The notes below the pieces were generated by a model. The model saw nothing but the letters and a program-made list of their open reading frames with translations. It did not search any database and was not told the origin of the DNA. Below, in pieces: positions 1 through 6,179 of a DNA stretch of 7,595 nucleotides. The stretch is from positions 1 through 7,595 of the forward strand of contig URXH01000084.1 in assembly GCA_900551675.1 (NCBI GenBank). The letters are read 5' to 3'. The stretch comes from an uncultured bacterium. GTDB taxonomy: Bacteria; Cyanobacteriota; Vampirovibrionia; Gastranaerophilales; Gastranaerophilaceae. Each line of letters opens with the position of its first letter. The stretch's first letter is position 1. The position numbers and the translations under genes are program-made.

Positions 1-39
1 AAAAAACAAAAAGAAAAATAGGCGAATGTTAACTATTTT
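1..39 (-). terminator. possible AT-rich intrinsic terminator after the DUF475 gene
   Basis: Read on the minus strand, AAAATAG (39-33, including the TAG stop) and CTATTTT (21-15) can form a perfect 7-bp stem around an 11-nt loop, followed by a T-rich run to the window edge. The stem is AT-rich and so weak, which keeps this tentative. Confidence 0.35.
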
Positions 40-1106
40 CCCCCGCCGTTTTTTTCTTCTGCGAGAAGTCTTTCCATTTTTTTGTTATGCATAACCGATG
101 ATATAAATGCAAGAACAATAAAACCTAACCCGATTCCGCCTGTTACGACTTCCGGAATTTCTTTGACCGTTGACACAAGCATAAGACAGGCTAAAGCACC
201 TATTGCCCAGTGTGCACCGTGTTCAAGATATAAAAATTTAGCAAGAGTTTTCTTTTCAACGAGCATTATTGTCAGAGAACGTACAAACATTGCACCGATT
301 GCAAGTCCTATTGAGATAATAATGATATCTTTACTCAATGCAAATGCCCCCAAAACTCCGTCTAACGAGAAAGATGCATCAATTAATTCAAGATAAAGAA
401 AACTTATCAGCCCCGTGCAGCCTGCCCCTTTTGCTGCGCAGCTTGCAAGGCGCATCTCTTCGTGTTTTTCAAGATAATGAGTAAATCCGTCTATTGCAAG
501 ATAAGTTATAATACCTGAAATCCCTGCAATCATAACATGAATTTTTTGTCCAGAAGGCACAACATTTTGAGTCGCAAGAAGCATTAGAAGTGAAATAATA
601 ACCTCAATTCCTTTTATATGGTCAAAATGTGCCAGCCAGTATTCTACAGGTTTTATCCAGTGAACCTGTTTTTCGTGATTGAAAAAGTAATTGAGAAAAA
701 GCATTATCAAAAACATTCCGCCGAAAGTAACAATCGGCGCGTGTGTTTGATGAAGATAATATGCATATTTGTCGGCGTTTGTCAGTGCAATATTTGCCAC
801 TTCAAGCATTTTTAATTTTGCGAATATGGAAACAACAAGTATAGGGAACAAAAACCTCATACCAAATACTGCAATTACTATACCCCAGGTTAAAAAACGA
901 TGTCTCCATTTGTGGCTCATTTTTTCAAGTTTCATTGCATTGACTACAGCATTGTCAAAAGACAAACTGACTTCAAGAATACCTAAAACAACTGCTATAA
1001 AAACACATGTTAATCCTGTGCCGTTATGAACATGTTCGCCCCAGAAATATGCCCCTATAAGCCCTGCAATAGTTACTATATATGAACCTAAAAAGTATTC
1101 TAACAT
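33..1106 (-). CDS. DUF475 / TerC-like integral membrane protein
   Basis: A 357-residue polytopic inner-membrane protein with about nine or ten hydrophobic segments (roughly residues 5-22, 31-55, 72-98, 124-143, 166-186, 190-207, 230-253, 259-282, 298-314, 321-340). Two acidic intramembrane motifs mark the family: EVSLSFDNA at 45-53 and ELIDASFSLDGV at 240-251. They resemble the paired E/D-containing motifs of TerC-like proteins, and the spacing and length fit the DUF475 family (Pfam PF04332). TerC relatives are linked to metal-ion handling or tellurite resistance; for this protein a metal-related membrane role is inference only. The start is well supported: GAGGAG (1120-1115) lies 8 nt before the ATG at 1106. 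The C-terminus is a short charged tail ending GGGK. It is transcribed divergently from prfA and is probably a single-gene unit. Confidence 0.85.
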   Translation of the reverse strand: MLEYFLGSYIVTIAGLIGAYFWGEHVHNGTGLTCVFIAVVLGILEVSLSFDNAVVNAMKLEKMSHKWRHRFLTWGIVIAVFGMRFLFPILVVSIFAKLKMLEVANIALTNADKYAYYLHQTHAPIVTFGGMFLIMLFLNYFFNHEKQVHWIKPVEYWLAHFDHIKGIEVIISLLMLLATQNVVPSGQKIHVMIAGISGIITYLAIDGFTHYLEKHEEMRLASCAAKGAGCTGLISFLYLELIDASFSLDGVLGAFALSKDIIIISIGLAIGAMFVRSLTIMLVEKKTLAKFLYLEHGAHWAIGALACLMLVSTVKEIPEVVTGGIGLGFIVLAFISSVMHNKKMERLLAEEKNGGGK

Positions 1107-1143
1107 TTTATTGTCTCCTCATTGTTTTGTTTTAGATGTTTCA

Positions 1144-1171
1144 ATTATATAAAAAATTTGGATTTGTGCAA
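1144..1171 (-). promoter_or_regulatory. predicted promoter of the DUF475 gene
   Basis: On the minus strand TTGCAC (1171-1166), a 16-nt spacer and a consensus TATAAT (1149-1144) precede the gene. Transcription would start near 1137, giving a leader of about 30 nt that contains the GAGGAG ribosome site. The -10 box is perfect and the -35 box is weak. Confidence 0.5.
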
Positions 1172-1201
1172 TCATATAATATTTGTATAATTTTTATCCC
1201 T

Positions 1202-1229
1202 TTGAAAAAATTTTTGTTCCTGTTATAAT
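1202..1229 (+). promoter_or_regulatory. predicted leaderless promoter of prfA-ylxR-infB
   Basis: TTGAAA (1202-1207), a 16-nt spacer and a perfect TATAAT (1224-1229) sit just upstream of prfA. The ATG at 1237 begins 7 nt after the -10 box, where transcription would be expected to start, so the mRNA would have essentially no 5' leader. A second TATAAT at 1186-1191, with a poor -35 (TTGTGC, 1164-1169), could give a transcript with a leader of about 40 nt. Confidence 0.6.
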
Positions 1230-1236
1230 CTAGGGT

Positions 1237-2319
1237 ATGAAAGATATGTTAGACAAAATTCTCCAGATAGAGAAGAAATATAATGAACTCGGCGTTACTC
1301 TTTCCGATCCTGTCGTAATCCACGATTATAACAAGTTCAGGGATCTTTCCAAACAGCGCAAGTCTATGGAAGAAACCGTAAACCTTTACTATGCGTGGAA
1401 AAAGGCGGTTGATGCGATAGAAGAAGCCAGACAGATGATGCACGAAGAAAAAGACGAGGAAATGAAAAGTTTTCTCAAAGCTGAAATTGAAAGCAACGAA
1501 GCCAAGCTCCCTGAATATGAACAAAGAATGAAAGTTTTGCTTCTGCCGCGAGATCCGATGGATGATAAAGATATTATGCTTGAAATCCGGGGCGGAGCCG
1601 GCGGTGATGAAGCAAATATTTTCGCGGGAGATCTTGCAAGAATGTATATGAGATATGCAGATAAAAAAGGCTGGCAGACTCAGGTGCTGAGTAAAACGGA
1701 ATGTGAAGCCGGCGGTGTCTCTGAAATTATAATATCAATAAAAGGAGACGGTGTTTATTCCCAATTGAAATACGAATCAGGCGTTCACAGAGTTCAAAGG
1801 GTTCCTGCGACAGAATCTCAAGGTCGTGTTCATACATCTACGGCTACTGTTGCTGTTATGCCTGAAGTTGACGATGTTGAAGTTAATCTTAATATGAATG
1901 ATGTGGAAATAACAACGGCACGTTCTGGCGGTGCAGGCGGACAAAACGTCAACAAAGTTGAAACAGCCGCAAGAGTTTTTCACAAACCTACAGGGATTAT
2001 GATTTTCTGTACTGAAGAACGCTCGCAGCTTCAGAATAAAGAACGCGCGCTCCAAATTCTTAAAGCAAAACTTTATGATATGGAAGTGCAAAAACAGATG
2101 AAGGAAATAACAGATTTACGCCGTTCCCAGGTTGGCACTGGCGACAGAAGCGAGCGTATAAGAACTTATAATTTCCCTCAAGGTCGTCTGACAGATCACA
2201 GAATTAACCATAATTTGAATGTAAATACCGTTATAGACGGTGATTTGGATGAATTAATAAATCTGCTGATAGAGCACGACCAAAAATTAAAATTGGAGAA
2301 ACTGGCTGAGGTAAATTAG
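1237..2319 (+). CDS. prfA: peptide chain release factor 1 (RF1)
   Basis: Class I release factor that reads UAA and UAG in the ribosomal A site and triggers hydrolysis of peptidyl-tRNA. At 360 residues it has the standard length. The stop-codon-reading tripeptide is P-A-T at residues 190-192 within HRVQRVPATESQGRVHTS, which identifies RF1 rather than RF2 (SPF). The catalytic GGQ is at 234-236 in RSGGAGGQNVNK. The N-terminal about 100 residues are the helical domain, followed by the GGAGGDEAN segment near 119-127. The ATG is chosen because it matches the family N-terminus, although no good Shine-Dalgarno is present; a -10 box ends 7 nt upstream, pointing to leaderless translation. It ends in TAG, which overlaps by one base the GTG start of ylxR. 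prfA is often followed by prmC; here it leads a ylxR-infB operon instead. Confidence 0.98.
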   Translation: MKDMLDKILQIEKKYNELGVTLSDPVVIHDYNKFRDLSKQRKSMEETVNLYYAWKKAVDAIEEARQMMHEEKDEEMKSFLKAEIESNEAKLPEYEQRMKVLLLPRDPMDDKDIMLEIRGGAGGDEANIFAGDLARMYMRYADKKGWQTQVLSKTECEAGGVSEIIISIKGDGVYSQLKYESGVHRVQRVPATESQGRVHTSTATVAVMPEVDDVEVNLNMNDVEITTARSGGAGGQNVNKVETAARVFHKPTGIMIFCTEERSQLQNKERALQILKAKLYDMEVQKQMKEITDLRRSQVGTGDRSERIRTYNFPQGRLTDHRINHNLNVNTVIDGDLDELINLLIEHDQKLKLEKLAEVN

Positions 2320-2564
2320 TGGTTGATAGAAAATGCGTTGGATGCGGCAAAGTTAAAAACAGGGATGAATTAATAAAGATTACTAAGGAAAACACGCACG
2401 GAGACGTAATTATAAACCACAGCAATAAAATATTTGGCAGATCAGTATATCTCTGCTATAATAAATCTTGTATTGAAACAGCTTTTAAAAAAAATAAAAT
2501 TGCAAAAGTTTTAAAAACTTCAATACCTGATGATTTGAAAGGAAAATTGATAAATGAGTTTTGA
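2319..2564 (+). CDS. ylxR: YlxR-family (DUF448) RNA-binding protein
   Basis: An 81-residue protein covering the whole YlxR domain. It starts MVDRKCVGCGKVKNRDELIKI and carries GRSVYLC with CIETAFKKNK further on. The Cys pairs C6/C9 and C46/C51, and the basic surface around them, match the family. YlxR is known as a small nucleic-acid-binding protein; in Bacillus it has been linked to RNase P modulation and to gene regulation. The start is GTG at 2319, sharing its G with the prfA TAG stop, with GAGG at 2308-2311 as a suitable ribosome site. Its last 11 bases overlap the start of infB, so translational coupling across prfA-ylxR-infB is likely. In most bacteria ylxR lies between nusA and infB; here prfA takes the place of nusA. 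Confidence 0.92.
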   Translation: MVDRKCVGCGKVKNRDELIKITKENTHGDVIINHSNKIFGRSVYLCYNKSCIETAFKKNKIAKVLKTSIPDDLKGKLINEF

Positions 2565-5049
2565 GACAATAAGAATAAATGAATTAGCAAAAGAATTAGG
2601 GCTTACGAGCAAAGAAGTTATAGAAAAGCTGGCCCGAATTTCAATTACAGGTAAAACTCATTCAAGCACGCTTACTCTTGATCAGGTAAAAAGGTTGAAA
2701 GAATTTATTGCATCAGGCGGAGTTAAAGAAGCCAAAAAACCGAAAGCATTTGTTGTAAAGAAGGCAAAAGTTGCAGAAGCGCAGGCGGAAGAAAATAAAC
2801 AGGAAGAAGTAAAAAAAGAACCGGAATCGAAAAAAGTTAATGTTCCGAAGGTAGAGGTCGTAAGGCCAAAACCGCAGAGCCGTCTTGAAATAGTAAGACG
2901 TGCCCCGCAAAAGCCGGTAGGTGAAAAATCGGATAAACCGGCTCAGGAAGGAAGAAAATTCCCTCCGCGATCTGAAAGACCGGCAAAAGGAGAAAAAACT
3001 TTTCCGCCTAAAAAAGACGGCGCTCCAACAGGTAAAAAACCGTTTGAAAAACCGTCTGGGGAAAGAAAACCTATACAGAGAACAATCATTTCTCAAGATA
3101 TTTATGAAAATAAAGGCGGAGGCAGAAGACGCGCAGACGGCAAGAAAAAAGGAAAAGATTTTAATTCTAAAAAAGAAGAGCAGGAAAGAATTTCATTAGA
3201 AAAAGCCGCTGCTCAAAAACATAAAAAACGCACGCATAAAGAGGAAGAAACCGAACAGGTTACGCAGATTGTTGTAAACAGAGCCATGACAATCAGCGAG
3301 CTTTCCGAAAAAATTCAAAAAACTCCGGCGGAAATAGTTAAATTTTTAATGCTTAACGGCATAATGGCAACTGTTAACCAGCTTATAGATATTGATGTTA
3401 TTAAAAAAGTATGCGCCGAATACAACCTTGAAGTTCTTGATGAAGACTTAGATGCCTATATGGAAGAAGAGCTTGAAAAAGAAGAAAAAGTTAAAAAGTT
3501 AACGGAAGTTGATAAAAAATTGCTTAAAAAACGTGCGCCTGTTGTAAGTATTATGGGGCACGTCGATCATGGTAAAACAACATTATTAGACAGTATCAGA
3601 GCTTCAAAACACAAAATTGTTGCAACGGAAGTCGGCGGTATAACTCAATCTATCGGTGCTTATACCGTTTATCTCGACAATAACAAAGAAAAGAAAATAG
3701 TATTTGTTGATACTCCGGGACACGAAGCGTTTACCGAGATGAGAGCGCGTGGAGCTAAAGCAACTGATATTGCAATTCTGGTTGTTGCTGCAGATGACGG
3801 TATAATGCCTCAGACGATTGAAGCTATTAACCATGCAAAAGCTGCTGATGTCCCCATTATCGTTGCAGTTAACAAAATTGATAAGCCTGATGCAAATCCT
3901 GACAGGGTTTTACAGCAGTTGACCGAGCATGGTTTAGTTCCTGAAGAATGGGGCGGTGAAACAATTGTTGTTAAAGTTTCAGCTTTGCAGGGAACAGGTA
4001 TTGATGAACTTTTGGAATATATTCTTCTTGTTGCTGAAGTTCAGGATTTAAAAGCAAATCCAAAGGCAGAAGCATCAGGGGTTGTAATTGAAGCAAACCT
4101 TGATAAGGGTAAAGGTCCTGTTGCAACATTACTTGTTCAAAACGGAACATTACGTGTCGGCAACTGTATTGTTGTCGGTACGGCATGCGGTCGTGTAAGA
4201 GCTTTATTATCTGACTCGGGTGAAAGAATTCAAAAGGCTGAGCCTTCTACGCCTGTTGAAATTTTAGGTTTAACAGAAGTTCCTCAGGCAGGTGATTATT
4301 TTGAAGTTGTTCAAAATGAAAAAGAAATGAAGGCAATTGTTGAGCAGCGCAAAGAAAAAGAACGCAACAAGCGGCTTGAAAATATGCTTCCTGCCCATGT
4401 CCGCCGTGAAGCTGCAGCCGGTGAAGATGATATCCCGCAGTTGAATTTGATTATTAAAGCAAATACAAACGGTTCTGCAGAGGCTGTTTCGCAGGCTATT
4501 GCACAGCTTGAATCTAATGAAATTAAGACAAAAATTATACACGTAGGTGTCGGTGATATTTCGGAAGCCGATGTAATGCTCGCATCTGCATCGAATGCCT
4601 TAATTTTAGGTTTTACCGTAAAAGAAGATGCGAACGCTCTTGCAGCTGCCGAAAGAGAAGGCGTTACTATTAAAAAATATGATATTATTTATCAGATTTT
4701 GGAAGATATTGAAAAGACAATGCTTTCACTATTACAGCCTGAAATTAAAGAAGTTGAACTTGGAAAAGCTGAAGTTCGTCAGGTATTTACAATCGGTAAG
4801 ACAACAAGAATTGCAGGCTGTTACGTAACAGAAGGCAAAATTGTAAGAAGCAAAGATGCAGTTATTTACAGAGACGGCAAAGAAATATTCCGCGGAGCAA
4901 TAGATCAATTAAAACGCTTTAAAGACGATGTTAAAGAAGTTGCTCAAGGTTTTGAATGCGGTATTTCATTTGCAAAATGGAATGACATTGAGGTCGGCGA
5001 TATTATAGAAGTTTCAACTAAAGAAGAAGTCGAACGTTCAAGCCTATAA
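2554..5049 (+). CDS. infB: translation initiation factor IF-2
   Basis: An 831-residue GTPase that brings fMet-tRNA to the 30S subunit and promotes 50S joining. Domains in order: an IF2_N helical module (about 1-53); a long Lys/Glu/Pro-rich, probably disordered linker (about 54-240); a second IF2_N module (about 244-294); the G domain with GHVDHGKT (335-342), GGIT (361-364), DTPGHE (386-391), NKID (440-443) and SALQ (476-479); a beta-barrel domain II (about 505-590); domain III (about 625-720); and the C-terminal fMet-tRNA-binding barrel (about 735-831). All G motifs are intact. The ATG at 2554 lies inside ylxR and is preceded by AAAGGA (2537-2542). The reading frame ends in TAA and overlaps by 6 bp the stop end of the convergent pilin gene, leaving no room for a conventional terminator. 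rbfA, the common downstream partner, is absent. Confidence 0.98.
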   Translation: MSFETIRINELAKELGLTSKEVIEKLARISITGKTHSSTLTLDQVKRLKEFIASGGVKEAKKPKAFVVKKAKVAEAQAEENKQEEVKKEPESKKVNVPKVEVVRPKPQSRLEIVRRAPQKPVGEKSDKPAQEGRKFPPRSERPAKGEKTFPPKKDGAPTGKKPFEKPSGERKPIQRTIISQDIYENKGGGRRRADGKKKGKDFNSKKEEQERISLEKAAAQKHKKRTHKEEETEQVTQIVVNRAMTISELSEKIQKTPAEIVKFLMLNGIMATVNQLIDIDVIKKVCAEYNLEVLDEDLDAYMEEELEKEEKVKKLTEVDKKLLKKRAPVVSIMGHVDHGKTTLLDSIRASKHKIVATEVGGITQSIGAYTVYLDNNKEKKIVFVDTPGHEAFTEMRARGAKATDIAILVVAADDGIMPQTIEAINHAKAADVPIIVAVNKIDKPDANPDRVLQQLTEHGLVPEEWGGETIVVKVSALQGTGIDELLEYILLVAEVQDLKANPKAEASGVVIEANLDKGKGPVATLLVQNGTLRVGNCIVVGTACGRVRALLSDSGERIQKAEPSTPVEILGLTEVPQAGDYFEVVQNEKEMKAIVEQRKEKERNKRLENMLPAHVRREAAAGEDDIPQLNLIIKANTNGSAEAVSQAIAQLESNEIKTKIIHVGVGDISEADVMLASASNALILGFTVKEDANALAAAEREGVTIKKYDIIYQILEDIEKTMLSLLQPEIKEVELGKAEVRQVFTIGKTTRIAGCYVTEGKIVRSKDAVIYRDGKEIFRGAIDQLKRFKDDVKEVAQGFECGISFAKWNDIEVGDIIEVSTKEEVERSSL

Positions 5050-6168
5050 TCTACGCGGATAATCATCCTTGAATTCCCAATTGTCGTATTCCAAAAGTGC
5101 AGAACAATAATAAGCGTTTGTTTTACAAGCATTTATAAGTTCAGTTCTATTATTGTAAACTTGACGTTTTGTGCAGAATGCTTTATTACCGTTTCCGCAA
5201 ACGGATTTTCTTGTTGAATCCGAAAAACACATATAAAATACAAATGTGTCTCTCCCTACAACATTTGGCTTCGCATTTCCATTGGCATCAAAAATGAAAT
5301 CCATACAGGAGCCGTTGTTAAACCTGAAAGATGAGCCGTCTGCAAGATAAACAGTGCCTTGTGTGCCGTTACCGGTTTGTTCTCCATTTTCATCAGTAAA
5401 GTTTTCTCCTTCAGTAATTTTGATATATTTAAAATATGGTGCAAGATAAGTCATAAAAAATTCTTTTGATGCCTTTCCGTTGGCTTCATAGTCTGAATTG
5501 CCTTCCTCATCTTTTTGTGTGGAAGCTTTTATCCATTCTCTTGAGTCTCCGTTATCGATTTCACTAAGCCTTATTGCCTGTTCCATTGAAGAATAGAATT
5601 TTTTCAGTCTTGCAGAAGTCTCAATTTTTTTGTGATGGCTGATTAATGCCGGCATTGTCATGGCGGCGACTATGCCGATAATTCCTAAAGTTATCAAAAC
5701 TTCTGCCAGAGTAAACGCTTTCAGTTCAGGAGGTGAATAAGTAAATAGGTTAATAAGTGAATAAGTTCGTTTAGGGAAGTTACCGTCATGCTGAACTTGT
5801 TTCAGCATCTTATAAACACTTGATTGACCCCGGAATTTCTGTATCCGATGAGATCCCGAAACGAGTTCGGTATGACTATTACTTACTCCCTCTCCTACGG
5901 GAGAAGGTTGGTGTGAGGTCTGATTTTCATCTTTAGTTAAATTGTAATTACTTATTCCTTCTCCAATGTGCGGGAGAAGGTGTTGCTTTGTGCCGGATGA
6001 TGGGTAAGTATTACACACCCCTTTAATTTTTCTGTCTTGCTCAGTTGCGAAAACTGAACCGCATAAAATTTTTACGATACTTCTTACTGCCTTAGAACCA
6101 TAGCATCTTAGTATCTTATAAACCCCGTAATCCCTCTCTACAATTTTATTCTGTCGGGGGGGGGGCAT
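5044..6168 (-). CDS. type IV pilin-like protein with repeat-derived N-terminal extension
   Basis: The mature part (about 5715 down to 5044, 223 residues) is a type IV pilin/pseudopilin: FTLAEVLITLGIIGIVAAM forms the class III hydrophobic helix with the conserved Glu at position 5. A variable globular domain with several Cys follows and ends DNWEFKDDYPRRL. It would be cleaved before the Phe by prepilin peptidase and act in a pilus or a secretion/uptake pseudopilus. The open frame runs up to an ATG at 6168 (374 residues), but the first about 150 residues are a translation of palindromic repeats, not pilin. The ATG at 6168 has no ribosome site; the one at 6191 has a perfect one but is out of frame because of a C10 tract. 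The only other in-frame ATG near the core is at 5808, inside a repeat and without a ribosome site. I therefore consider the N-terminus unresolved: phase-variable, frameshifted or misassembled. Confidence 0.75.
   Translation of the reverse strand: MPPPRQNKIVERDYGVYKILRCYGSKAVRSIVKILCGSVFATEQDRKIKGVCNTYPSSGTKQHLLPHIGEGISNYNLTKDENQTSHQPSPVGEGVSNSHTELVSGSHRIQKFRGQSSVYKMLKQVQHDGNFPKRTYSLINLFTYSPPELKAFTLAEVLITLGIIGIVAAMTMPALISHHKKIETSARLKKFYSSMEQAIRLSEIDNGDSREWIKASTQKDEEGNSDYEANGKASKEFFMTYLAPYFKYIKITEGENFTDENGEQTGNGTQGTVYLADGSSFRFNNGSCMDFIFDANGNAKPNVVGRDTFVFYMCFSDSTRKSVCGNGNKAFCTKRQVYNNRTELINACKTNAYYCSALLEYDNWEFKDDYPRRL
5713..5721 (-). repeat. AAAGCGTTT, core-side copy of the flanking 9-bp duplication
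   Basis: Encodes K-A-F just ahead of TLAEV. It matches AAAGCTTTT at 6179-6171 in 8 of 9 positions and in the same codon phase. Together they flank the repeat-rich insert like a target-site duplication. Confidence 0.45.
5733..5766 (+). repeat. GTGAATAAGT direct repeat, 24-bp period
   Basis: The exact 10-mer GTGAATAAGT occurs at 5733-5742 and 5757-5766, with an additional AATAAGT at 5752-5758. The 24-bp period equals 8 codons, so on the minus strand it encodes TYS-LINLF-TYS immediately upstream of the pilin core. Confidence 0.6.
5785..5876. repeat. BIME-like inverted pair of palindromic repeats
   Basis: Two 26-nt arms, 5785-5810 and 5851-5876, are inverted copies matching at 21 of 26 positions and separated by 40 bp. 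Each arm is itself a hairpin with a 5-nt loop: ATGCTGAA-CTTGT-TTCAGCAT (5788-5808, perfect 8-bp stem) and CCGAA-ACGAG-TTCGG (5856-5870, extendable by 3 bp with one mismatch). The pattern of a palindrome pair in opposite orientation is that of a bacterial interspersed mosaic element. Read on the minus strand it gives HTELVSGSH...MLKQVQHDG. Confidence 0.8.
5879..5908. repeat. CCTTCTCC-type hairpin repeat, copy 1
   Basis: TTACTTACTCCCTCTCC (5879-5895) is followed by loop TACG and GGAGAAGG (5900-5907). The stem is 8 bp with one mismatch. Its first 17 bases match copy 2 at 15 positions. It resembles the widespread CCTCTCC/GGAGAGG intergenic repeats and on the minus strand encodes PSPVGEGVSN. Confidence 0.75.
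5948..5981. repeat. CCTTCTCC-type hairpin repeat, copy 2
   Basis: TTACTTATTCCTTCTCC (5948-5964), an 8-nt loop AATGTGCG, then GGAGAAGG (5973-5980): a perfect 8-bp stem. It is in direct orientation to copy 1, 69 bp further on, with a longer loop. On the minus strand it encodes LPHIGEGISN, parallel to SPVGEGVSN of copy 1. Confidence 0.75.
6041..6057. repeat. TCAGTT/AACTGA hairpin
   Basis: TCAGTT (6041-6046), a 5-nt loop GCGAA and AACTGA (6052-6057) form a perfect 6-bp stem. The 5-nt loop is the same architecture as the BIME-like hairpins at 5788-5808 and 5856-5870, but the sequence differs, so it may belong to a third family. Confidence 0.5.
6156..6165 (-). repeat. C10 homopolymer (G10 on plus strand), candidate slippage tract
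   Basis: Ten consecutive G on the plus strand, an outlier in this AT-rich window. On the coding (minus) strand it lies 23 nt after the A of the ATG at 6191 and directly after the ATG at 6168. At 10 C the upstream ATG stops after 17 codons while the ATG at 6168 is in the pilin frame; at 11 or 8 C the upstream ATG is in frame; at 9 or 12 neither is. Confidence 0.8.
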
Positions 6169-6170
6169 TT

Positions 6171-6179
6171 AAAAGCTTT
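6171..6179 (-). repeat. AAAGCTTTT, leader-side copy of the flanking 9-bp duplication
   Basis: Encodes K-A-F in the MLNRKAF leader and matches AAAGCGTTT at 5721-5713 in 8 of 9 positions. The distance between the two copies is 458 bp, one base short of a multiple of three. The site is also part of a 10-bp palindrome, AAAAGCTTTT. Confidence 0.45.

Larger units (their letters stand above)
5722..6170 (-). repeat. composite repeat-rich insert in the pilin leader
   Basis: A roughly 450-bp stretch separating the prepilin leader from the pilin core. It contains, from the core outward: a 24-bp-spaced GTGAATAAGT direct repeat, a 26-nt inverted-repeat pair with internal hairpins, two copies of a CCTTCTCC/GGAGAAGG hairpin element, a TCAGTT/AACTGA hairpin, and a C10 homopolymer. 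It looks like several REP/BIME-like families stacked together. It has no stop in the pilin frame between 6168 and the core. No transposase or other gene is visible in it. Confidence 0.65.

Noticed and set aside
82..1029. Several plus-strand open frames opposite the DUF475 gene.
   Set aside because: Their translations show no recognisable domain, while the minus strand encodes a complete membrane protein with family motifs and a ribosome site.
2921..3199. A plus-strand open frame of 92 codons inside infB.
   Set aside because: It is a by-product of the Lys/Glu-rich linker read in another frame; the infB frame here is continuous with the IF2 domains on both sides.
3286..3288. Internal ATG (Met245) in infB as a second start for a short IF2 form.
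   Set aside because: It lies before the second IF2_N module, but no Shine-Dalgarno is near it.
5728..5736. A strong Shine-Dalgarno-like AGGAGGTGA on the plus strand.
   Set aside because: No start codon at a suitable distance opens a credible plus-strand gene; the bases are the antisense of the SPPE codons ahead of the pilin core.
5785..5981. Repeats considered as a small CRISPR array.
   Set aside because: The units are of two different families, in mixed orientation, with unequal spacing and only two copies each, and no cas gene is present.
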